Positions 1 to 3,941 of a DNA stretch of 6,947 nt are shown piece after piece. Every line of letters starts with the position of its first letter. Position 1 is the first letter of the stretch. The position numbers and the translations under genes were made by a program. Below the pieces are notes generated by a model. That model searched no databases. It worked only from the letters and a program-made list of their open reading frames with translations, and had not been told where the DNA came from. Origin of the DNA: JAHRAH01 sp051009015 (GTDB lineage: Bacteria > Pseudomonadota > Gammaproteobacteria > Tethybacterales > Persebacteraceae); contig JBPCWZ010000210.1 of the NCBI GenBank assembly GCA_051009015.1, positions 1 to 6,947 of the forward strand, in the 5' to 3' direction.

Positions 1-307
1 GCTTTCGGGCGGCGAGCGGCGTTTGCTGGAAATATCGCGGGCATTGATGACCGACCCGCAGTTATTGCTTGTTGACGAGCCGTCCATCGGTTTGGAGCCG
101 CGTTATATCGGCATGGTTTTTGAGATACTGGCGGATTTGCAGCACAACGAAAACAAGACAATATTACTGGTGGAACAAAACGCCAAAAAAGGTTTGGCAT
201 TCGCCGACATCGGCTATGTATTGGCGGCGGGCAAGTTGCTAATAGCCGACACCGGCGACAACTTGCTAAAAAACCCCGAAGTAGGCAAACTATTCCTCGG
301 CGGCTAA
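1..307 (+). CDS. livF: Branched-chain amino acid ABC transporter ATP-binding protein, LivF-like (5' end missing)
   Basis: This is the C-terminal 101 residues of an ABC ATPase; the first complete codon is at base 2 and the Walker A half lies off the window. Counting from that codon, the ABC signature LSGGE is at residues 1-5, Walker B LLLVDEP at 21-27 and the D-loop SIGLEP at 28-33. The H-loop region reads LLVEQN (55-60). LivF proteins typically have Gln at this point, whereas LivG has His (LLIEHD), so LivF is preferred. The ending, with NPEVGKLFLGG, also fits LivF. The family supplies ATP hydrolysis on the cytoplasmic face of the high-affinity branched-chain amino acid (or similar amide/amino acid) importer, together with LivG, LivH and LivM. 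The TAA stop at 305-307 lies inside a GC-rich hairpin. A TTG at 23 is an internal codon, not the start. Confidence 0.9.
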   Translation, partial: LSGGERRLLEISRALMTDPQLLLVDEPSIGLEPRYIGMVFEILADLQHNENKTILLVEQNAKKGLAFADIGYVLAAGKLLIADTGDNLLKNPEVGKLFLGG

Positions 308-326
308 CCCCCGCCGCCGGTTTGTT
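297..326 (+). terminator. Terminator-like GC hairpin over the livF stop codon
   Basis: CGGCGG (298-303) can pair with CCGCCG at 311-316 or 314-319. The second pairing is followed directly by G-TTTGTT (320-326), like a weak intrinsic terminator. The hairpin includes the livF TAA. The T-rich segment runs into the -10 box of the tnpB promoter, so livF transcription would end just where tnpB transcription begins. The T-run is short and interrupted, hence moderate confidence. Confidence 0.4.
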
Positions 327-338
327 ATAATGGCGTTG
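323..338 (+). promoter_or_regulatory. Extended -10 promoter of tnpB, probably giving a leaderless mRNA
   Basis: TG-T-TATAAT occupies 323-331, a perfect TATAAT preceded by the TG of an extended -10. The GTG start codon at 338 is 7 bases after the last T of the box, where transcription would begin. No good -35 box is seen at the usual spacing, as is usual for extended -10 promoters. There is no Shine-Dalgarno sequence between the box and the start codon. Confidence 0.55.
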
Positions 339-1843
339 TGCAGATAAACAAAACATTTAAGTTTCGGCTGACGCCGGGGGTTAACAAAGGCGCGAAGATG
401 GCGCAGCACGCCGGGGCGTCGCGCTTTGTTTGGAATGCGCTGCTGGACGATGCCAAAGGCGGTTATGACGCCTTTTGCCAATATAGCCCGTATGTGCCGG
501 ACGACAAGCCGCCGCCGGTTAACTATCTGCTTTTTGCCAAGCAGTTTCAGATGTTGCAGGCGCGGACGCCGTGGCTGCAAGGGTTATCTTCCGTCATTTG
601 CCGCTATCCGGCAAAGCGGCTTGCCGTTGCTTATTCGGCGGCATTTGCCAGAGCCAAAAAAGGCGACAAACTCGGCTTGCCGCGCTTTCACGGCAAAGGT
701 AACGACTCCTTTACTATTCCCCAAGACAATGCTTTCAAACTTGGCGCGCGAGGCATTTATATGCAAAAAATCGGCTGGATTCGCATGCGCCCAAATCACG
801 GGCGCGGCGATAGCATAGTGCAAGGCAAGCCGAAAATGGTTATTGTCAAGCGCGAGGCGGGAAAGTGGTTTGCTTATGTGCAGTGCAAGATTGACAACTA
901 TGAGCCGATTGTTTTGGCGGCGGAGGGCACGGCGGCGGGTATTGATATGGGCGTCGCCAAACCGGCAACTTCGGTATCGCTTGAAGGTAAAACCGCCATC
1001 TATGATATTACGCCGCCGAAATTGGAATCGCAGATGAAAAGATTGGAAGCCCGCCGCAAGCGGTATCAAAGGGCAATGTCGCGAAAGCGCGATGCGGCTT
1101 TGCGGGAAAATGGATGGGACGGCAAACCTAACATGCGCAAAGTGGCGGAAGTCAAACTCAGCAAACTTCGCGAAGCGCAACAGGTGGAAGCGGGAAAATA
1201 CCACCCGCGATACAGTGCCCGTTATGACATCGCCCGCCGCCGCGCCGCCAAAGCAACGCGGCAACTGGCAAACTTTCGCCATAACTCCCTGCATCACATT
1301 GCCAACGAACTGGCGGCAAAGCATCAGGTTATCATCTTGGAGAAGTTGCAGATTAAGAATATGACGCGAAGCGCCAAGGGGACGGCGGAAGAGCCGGGAA
1401 AAAATGTCCGCGCCAAATCGGGTTTGAACCGCGGCATTTTGCAAAGCGGCTGGGGAATACTGCGCGGGATGATGACATACAAAACACAATGGCGCGGCGG
1501 AAAAGTGCTGACGGTGCCGCCGCAACATACATCGCAACGATGCTCGCAATGCGGCTATACGGATGCCGCAAACCGCAAAACACAGGTGGCATTTGTCTGC
1601 CAAAAGTGCGGGCATGGCGAAAACGCCGATATCAATGCGGCGCGAAACATATTAATGCTCGGTATAAAAGCCGATGACGATTTTGCCCACGGTGTTGGGG
1701 CGGCGGTGGGGAAACCTACCGCTAATGCGCACGGAGATTGCGGGGTTACCCGGTCGGCGAAGTGCGAAACACCCATTTTGCAAGGGGCTACGGCTACCGG
1801 TTTGCTTGACAAATCAGACGGCGATGCCGGGAATGTCGGCTAA
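338..1843 (+). CDS. tnpB: TnpB-like RNA-guided DNA endonuclease (IS200/IS605 OrfB family), no TnpA partner
   Basis: Complete 501-aa protein. The N-terminal segment (NKTFKFRLTP, then ASRFVWNALL at 27-36) is the usual OrfB start. The RuvC nuclease is split as in TnpB: RuvC-I GIDMG with D203, RuvC-II IILEKL with E335, and RuvC-III NADINAA with D431. A four-cysteine zinc finger (C402, C405, C421, C424) lies between II and III. All catalytic and metal-binding residues are present. Family members are omega-RNA-guided nucleases, and Cas12 effectors derive from them. GTG 338 is the only usable start: the same frame has the livF TAA at 305 and no other start codon between, and the next Met would lose the conserved FKFRLTP. 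The last ~60 residues (440-501) look unconserved, and their DNA carries RNA-like hairpins and the anti-repeat R0. Three copies of a 37-nt repeat follow at once. It could be an orphan IS1341-type TnpB or a Cas12f/V-U-like effector; the sequence alone does not decide. Confidence 0.93.
   Translation: MQINKTFKFRLTPGVNKGAKMAQHAGASRFVWNALLDDAKGGYDAFCQYSPYVPDDKPPPVNYLLFAKQFQMLQARTPWLQGLSSVICRYPAKRLAVAYSAAFARAKKGDKLGLPRFHGKGNDSFTIPQDNAFKLGARGIYMQKIGWIRMRPNHGRGDSIVQGKPKMVIVKREAGKWFAYVQCKIDNYEPIVLAAEGTAAGIDMGVAKPATSVSLEGKTAIYDITPPKLESQMKRLEARRKRYQRAMSRKRDAALRENGWDGKPNMRKVAEVKLSKLREAQQVEAGKYHPRYSARYDIARRRAAKATRQLANFRHNSLHHIANELAAKHQVIILEKLQIKNMTRSAKGTAEEPGKNVRAKSGLNRGILQSGWGILRGMMTYKTQWRGGKVLTVPPQHTSQRCSQCGYTDAANRKTQVAFVCQKCGHGENADINAARNILMLGIKADDDFAHGVGAAVGKPTANAHGDCGVTRSAKCETPILQGATATGLLDKSDGDAGNVG
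1771..1790 (-). repeat. R0: inverted copy of the repeat core (anti-repeat) inside the tnpB 3' end
   Basis: The + strand reads acccattttgcaaggggcta. Its reverse complement, tagccccttgcaaaatgggt, matches the shared core of R1-R3 (consensus taaccccttgcaaaatgggt) at 19 of 20 positions. Similarity stops at the edges of the core. It encodes tnpB residues around TPILQGA in the unconserved tail. It lies 44 bases before R1 and could base-pair with each of R1-R3 as RNA. Confidence 0.8.
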
Positions 1844-1871
1844 TCCCTTGCAAAATGGGTCGTGGATACCT
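1835..1871 (+). repeat. Repeat unit R1 (spans the tnpB stop codon)
   Basis: First 37-nt copy. It begins GTCGGC, has core taatcccttgcaaaatgggt (1841-1860) and ends CGTGGATACCT. The tnpB TAA at 1841-1843 is part of the core. It differs from R2 at columns 6, 10, 11, 27 and 33, all C/T. It forms the best duplex with R0. Confidence 0.85.
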
Positions 1872-1900
1872 AGTAATAAAACAGATTATTCCCACACTTG

Positions 1901-1937
1901 GTCGGTTAACTCCTTGCAAAATGGGTTGTGGACACCT
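1901..1937 (+). repeat. Repeat unit R2
   Basis: Second copy. It begins GTCGGT, has core taactccttgcaaaatgggt (1907-1926) and ends TGTGGACACCT. One further T (1938) is shared with R3. Confidence 0.85.
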
Positions 1938-1965
1938 TGACCGTCACTTTCTGCGCCCGATAATG

Positions 1966-2002
1966 GTTGGCTAACCCCTTGTAAAACGGGTTGCGGACAC
2001 CT
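1966..2002 (+). repeat. Repeat unit R3 (last copy)
   Basis: Third copy. It begins GTTGGC, has core taaccccttgtaaaacgggt (1972-1991) and ends TGCGGACACCT. It differs from R2 at columns 3, 6, 11, 17, 22 and 29, all C/T. AT-rich sequence follows and no further repeat is found. Confidence 0.85.
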
Positions 2003-2016
2003 TATAACTAATATTT

Positions 2017-2043
2017 ATTCCGCCATTCCCAGGAAGGCGGAAT
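2017..2043. repeat. 8-bp inverted repeat (REP-like hairpin)
   Basis: ATTCCGCC (2017-2024) and GGCGGAAT (2036-2043) are perfect complements around an 11-nt loop, attcccaggaa. The form resembles the CATTCCC...GGCGGGAAT-type dispersed inverted repeats common in proteobacterial intergenic DNA, including Neisseria dRS3, but it is not a clean match. It may be a decayed repeat or a terminator stem; no long T-run follows it on either strand. Confidence 0.45.
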
Positions 2044-2047
2044 TGAA

Positions 2048-2094
2048 GCCCGAAGTTTGCTTTTTGGATTCTCTGCGGGCATTCTTTTATTTTT
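2048..2094 (+). terminator. Possible intrinsic terminator downstream of tnpB and the repeat array
   Basis: GCCCG (2048-2052) pairs with CGGGC (2076-2080) around a 23-nt loop, followed by the T-rich tract attcttttattttt (2081-2094). The stem is only 5 bp and the loop is long, so it would be weak. It competes with a second hairpin nearby: GGGCTT (2108-2113) with AAGCCC (2122-2127), loop tttgttat. Confidence 0.35.
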
Positions 2095-2130
2095 GCCTTT
2101 GTGAAGCGGGCTTTTTGTTATAAGCCCAAA

Positions 2131-2218
2131 GGGGCGTCCTGTTCATAGCACAGGGCAAAGCGCGATAGCGCGCCGCCCCGTGAAAGCACCATTAAACGAT
2201 TAAAGCCCTGAAAGGACG
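2131..2218 (+). ncRNA. Candidate structured RNA with two mutually exclusive folds
   Basis: Fold 1 is a three-way junction: GGGGCG (2131-2136) with CGCCCC (2174-2179), enclosing CCTGT (2138-2142) with ACAGG (2150-2154) and GCGC (2160-2163) with GCGC (2168-2171, loop GATA). Fold 2 uses overlapping bases: CGTCCT (2135-2140) with AGGACG (2213-2218), and CAGGGC (2151-2156) with GCCCTG (2205-2210). Fold 2 buries the Shine-Dalgarno-like AGGA, which is followed by ATG at 2221. This resembles a riboswitch or leader, but only a 35-codon frame follows. It matches no RNA family that I recognise. The opposite strand could fold similarly as a 3' trailer of the DUF2971 gene. Confidence 0.35.
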
Positions 2219-2268
2219 ACATGTGTTTTTCGCCTTTGCCAATTACCTGCTTTTACGGCGTGCGCGGC

Positions 2269-3024
2269 TCATTCTGCCGCATACGGTTTCTCGGTGCTAC
2301 ATATATCCAAAGGTTCAAAGCCAAATGAATACCCCAAAGGGAAAGCCTTGTATAGTGAAACATGCGGGTATTGCTCCTGCTTGACCTGCCTGACGAATTC
2401 TTCCGTTTTTTTGTCGGCAGCGATGCCGAGATAAATGGTTGTTAGCGCTTCCGCATTGTAGCGCACTTCGCCTTTTTCCTTTCGGATTAGCCGCCATTCC
2501 TGCTCGTCTTCCCATTTTTTGCCTTTGGTCAGGAAAAGGCGCCGAGTTTTGTCAATATTCCCAGCCAAAACTACGGCGGCATCCGGATAGGGCGGATATT
2601 CCGCATACCTGACCGGATGCAATATATCATCGCCAAAAAGCGCGACATCTCGGGTATCAAACTCAAGGCAAAAACCTTTGGCGCTACCGCCGTAATGCGA
2701 CCACATGCGCTGGTTGAACGGGCGCTCCGACAAACACGCGATTCCAACCGACTCGCGCATTTCGCGCCATCGTTTTACTGCGGCGTCATGCGCCTTTTTA
2801 TCAGGCGAAACCCATGGTGGATTCAGGCGGTTATTCTGGCGCATAATCTCAATCGCTCCCGACAGATTAGAAAAGCACGGATTTTCGGGGCAGTCAAGCG
2901 GGTCGTTGAAATTCGCCGGGTCGCTGAAATACATAATCTGCCGCTCCAAGTTGCACCGCGCCCGCTCGCTCGGCGGGCGATATTGATAAAGCAGTTCGGG
3001 CGGCTTCTGCACATTGTCCCCCAT
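2269..3024 (-). CDS. DUF2971 family protein of unknown function
   Basis: The 251-aa protein has the pattern of the DUF2971 family. LLYQYRPP (11-18) is followed by a short segment and then IMYFSDPANFNDPLD (30-44). Next come VGIACLSE (93-100), MWSHYGGSAKGFCLEFD (107-123) and KKWEDEQEWRLI (169-180), then a late YLG at 198-200. There is no signal peptide or membrane segment, so it is probably cytosolic. The biochemical role of the family is not known to me. The frame stays open to 3294, but homology begins just after the ATG at 3024. The extra stretch would run antisense through the ankyrin gene, so 3024 is chosen. An extended -10 box ends 7 bases upstream and no Shine-Dalgarno sequence is visible, which points to a leaderless message. 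The gene diverges from the ankyrin gene. Confidence 0.85.
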   Translation of the reverse strand: MGDNVQKPPELLYQYRPPSERARCNLERQIMYFSDPANFNDPLDCPENPCFSNLSGAIEIMRQNNRLNPPWVSPDKKAHDAAVKRWREMRESVGIACLSERPFNQRMWSHYGGSAKGFCLEFDTRDVALFGDDILHPVRYAEYPPYPDAAVVLAGNIDKTRRLFLTKGKKWEDEQEWRLIRKEKGEVRYNAEALTTIYLGIAADKKTEEFVRQVKQEQYPHVSLYKAFPLGYSFGFEPLDICSTEKPYAAE

Positions 3025-3040
3025 TTGCCGGATTATATCA
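3025..3040 (-). promoter_or_regulatory. Extended -10 promoter of the DUF2971 gene, probably leaderless
   Basis: On the minus strand TG-A-TATAAT runs from 3040 to 3032, followed by seven bases (CCGGCAA) and then ATG at 3024. Transcription would begin at or next to the A of the ATG. No ribosome binding site is present. The arrangement is nearly the same as at tnpB. Confidence 0.55.
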
Positions 3041-3053
3041 CTGATGATAAAAT
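3025..3053 (+). promoter_or_regulatory. Sigma-70-like promoter of the ankyrin gene, overlapping the divergent promoter
   Basis: TTGCCG (3025-3030) and TAAAAT (3048-3053) are separated by 17 bases, and TGA (3045-3047) gives an extended -10. Transcription would start near 3060 and leave a leader of about 30 bases containing a good ribosome binding site. The -35 and spacer overlap the -10 of the opposite promoter, so the two genes probably interfere or are co-regulated. Confidence 0.5.
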
Positions 3054-3074
3054 AGAGGCATTGTTGCAAATACC

Positions 3075-3079
3075 GAGGA
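3075..3079 (+). promoter_or_regulatory. Ribosome binding site of the ankyrin gene
   Basis: GAGGA at 3075-3079 lies nine bases before ATG 3089. It selects this start over the out-of-frame ATG at 3079. Confidence 0.7.
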
Positions 3080-3088
3080 TGGCGAAAA

Positions 3089-3889
3089 ATGACTAACAAC
3101 TCAAACAGCGGCTTGACACCTCTGCATCTGGCGGCAAGGAGCGGCGATATTGTTGCTGTTCGCGCCTTAATCAAGGGCGGGGAAAACATTAACGCGCAAG
3201 ATGAAAAAGGCGTAACGCCTTTGCTTCTTGCGACAATGGCGAGGGAGACAAATATCCTCACCGCACTCGCCGAGGCGGGGGCGAGTGTCAACATGCCGGC
3301 AAGCGACGGCTTGATGCCTTTGCATGTCGCGGTAGCAGCCGGTCTCAGCGATATCGCTCATGCCCTTGTCAAGTGGGGCGCCAATGTTAACGCGCGATTT
3401 CAGGGTTGGTCTCCCCTGCATTATGCGGCACTCAAAAGAAAAACCGACATTGCCGCCATCCTTGTTAATGCGGGGGCGGATGTTAATATTCGCGCCAAGG
3501 ATGGCGCGTATCCCCTGCATCTTGCGGCAAAGGCGGGGGGCACCGGGATTGCGCTTGCTCTTATTGAAGCGGGGACGGATGTTAACGCACGAACAAATAG
3601 CGGGTTAACACCACTGCATATTGCAGGAGCGGAAGGCAGAAGCGATGCCGCTATCTCTCTCATCGCGGCGGGGGCGGATATCAACGCAAAGGACAATAAT
3701 GGTAGAACACCTCTGCATTGGGCGGCATATAAAGCCCAAACCTTAATTGCCGTTGGTTATGTTAAACAAGGGGCGAATTTGTATGACCTTGCTAATAACG
3801 GCAAAACGGCACTGCAGATTGCCATAGACGAGCATGGCGAGGACAGCGATATCGCTTGTTTTCTGCGCAGTGCGATAGGGGATAAATAA
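3089..3889 (+). CDS. Ankyrin-repeat protein, eight repeats
   Basis: The 266-aa protein consists almost wholly of ankyrin repeats. Units begin at G8, G41, G74, G106, G139, G172, G205 and G238, with spacing of 33 residues (once 32). Most carry the TPLHLAA-type helix and end in AGADVNAR-type turns; the last (GKTALQIAI) is a divergent cap. Only seven residues precede the first repeat and about 20 follow the last cap helix. There is no signal peptide, membrane segment or catalytic domain, so a cytosolic protein-binding scaffold is the likely role; its partner is unknown. Bacterial ankyrin proteins occur in free-living species and are often expanded in host-associated ones; secretion cannot be judged here. 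The gene diverges from the DUF2971 gene and converges with the restriction-modification gene 52 bases away. The start is supported by GAGGA nine bases upstream. Confidence 0.93.
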   Translation: MTNNSNSGLTPLHLAARSGDIVAVRALIKGGENINAQDEKGVTPLLLATMARETNILTALAEAGASVNMPASDGLMPLHVAVAAGLSDIAHALVKWGANVNARFQGWSPLHYAALKRKTDIAAILVNAGADVNIRAKDGAYPLHLAAKAGGTGIALALIEAGTDVNARTNSGLTPLHIAGAEGRSDAAISLIAAGADINAKDNNGRTPLHWAAYKAQTLIAVGYVKQGANLYDLANNGKTALQIAIDEHGEDSDIACFLRSAIGDK

Positions 3890-3920
3890 CGGACTTTCGC
3901 TGTTGCGCCGTTATTTCTAT
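3884..3920. terminator. Possible bidirectional terminator between convergent genes
   Basis: AAATAACGG (3884-3892) and CCGTTATTT (3908-3916) are perfect 9-bp complements. The loop can form a further CGC (3898-3900) with GCG (3905-3907) around TGTT. The ankyrin stop codon is in the left arm. T-rich sequence follows on the plus strand. It sits between two genes that end toward each other, but the stem is AT-rich at its base and has no clean T-run. Confidence 0.4.
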
Positions 3921-3941
3921 TCCTTGTTTTGCATCGTTGCG

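Larger units (their letters stand above)
1703..1871 (+). ncRNA. Candidate omega-RNA / tracrRNA-like guide scaffold overlapping the 3' end of tnpB
   Basis: Read as + strand RNA, the end of tnpB folds into hairpins in order. Stem A, 1703-1710 with 1715-1722, has 8 bp (one G-U) closed by a GAAA tetraloop. Stem B, CGCAC 1728-1732 with GTGCG 1762-1766, encloses hairpin C, CGGG 1741-1744 with CCCG 1749-1752 (loop GTTA). Stem D pairs R0 (1771-1790) with the repeat core at 1841-1860: 19 of 20 positions pair, with one C-A mismatch and one G-U, around a 50-nt loop that spans the tnpB stop codon. TnpB omega-RNAs are known to overlap the tnpB 3' end and finish at the element's right end, so position and structure both fit. 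The ends are inferred; no transcript data are available. Confidence 0.45.
1835..2002 (+). CRISPR. CRISPR-like mini array: three degenerate 37-nt repeats, two spacers
   Basis: Repeats R1 1835-1871, R2 1901-1937 and R3 1966-2002 have a period of 66 and 65 bases. Spacer 1 (1872-1900, 29 nt) and spacer 2 (1938-1965, 28 nt) share no visible similarity. The consensus runs GTYGGYTAAYYCCTTGYAAA (columns 1-20), then AAYGGGTYGYGGAYACCT. Nine of 37 columns vary. Period, repeat length and unrelated spacers match a CRISPR array, and the array starts within the last codons of the TnpB gene. Against this: repeats in a working array are normally almost identical, there is no cas1 or cas2 in the window, and three units are few. 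The alternative is tandem remnants of the element's right end or a dispersed genomic repeat. No fourth copy is seen where it would be expected near 2031. Confidence 0.4.
1844..2268. other. Gene-free region between tnpB and the DUF2971 gene
   Basis: I see no supported protein gene in these 425 bases. In order they hold the rest of R1 plus R2 and R3 of the CRISPR-like array (to 2002), an AT-rich stretch (2004-2016), an 8-bp inverted repeat (2017-2043), two overlapping hairpins with a T-rich tract between (2048-2127), a candidate structured RNA (2131-2218), and about 50 plain bases before the DUF2971 stop codon. Both flanking genes point into this region, so at least one terminator is expected here. 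Confidence 0.7.

Noticed and set aside
584..1615. 343-codon open frame on the minus strand inside tnpB
   Set aside because: Composition and Arg/Cys/His-rich content are typical of a shadow frame of a GC-rich gene; tnpB on the other strand has clear family motifs.
1674..1940. 88-codon plus-strand frame crossing the tnpB end and repeats R1-R2
   Set aside because: An out-of-frame reading of the tnpB tail. The apparent repeated peptides (NPLQNGSWIP and NSLQNGLWTP) merely reflect the DNA repeats.
338..2002. Complete IS200/IS605 element with TnpA and defined ends
   Set aside because: No TnpA (Y1 HUH transposase) gene is present, only 30 bases separate livF from tnpB, and no convincing left-end hairpin with target motif can be assigned.
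2148..2210. c-di-GMP-I riboswitch, suggested by GCACAGGGCAAA at 2148-2159
   Set aside because: The short match is right, but the following GGGACGCAAAGCC-type segment, the tetraloop hairpin and the second receptor helix of that family are absent.
2221..2328. 35-codon frame starting at ATG 2221 behind an AAAGGA
   Set aside because: Only four bases separate the ribosome binding site from the start, the peptide is unrecognised, and two thirds of it is antisense to the DUF2971 gene. It is mentioned only because of the switch-like RNA ahead of it.
2617..3096. 159-codon plus-strand frame opposite the DUF2971 gene
   Set aside because: Antisense to a gene with recognisable family motifs; no ribosome binding site or recognisable domain.
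3025..3294. N-terminal extension of the DUF2971 frame to a start at 3294
   Set aside because: The extra 90 residues are antisense to the ankyrin repeats, show no family similarity, and the family pattern begins just after Met 3024, which has its own promoter.
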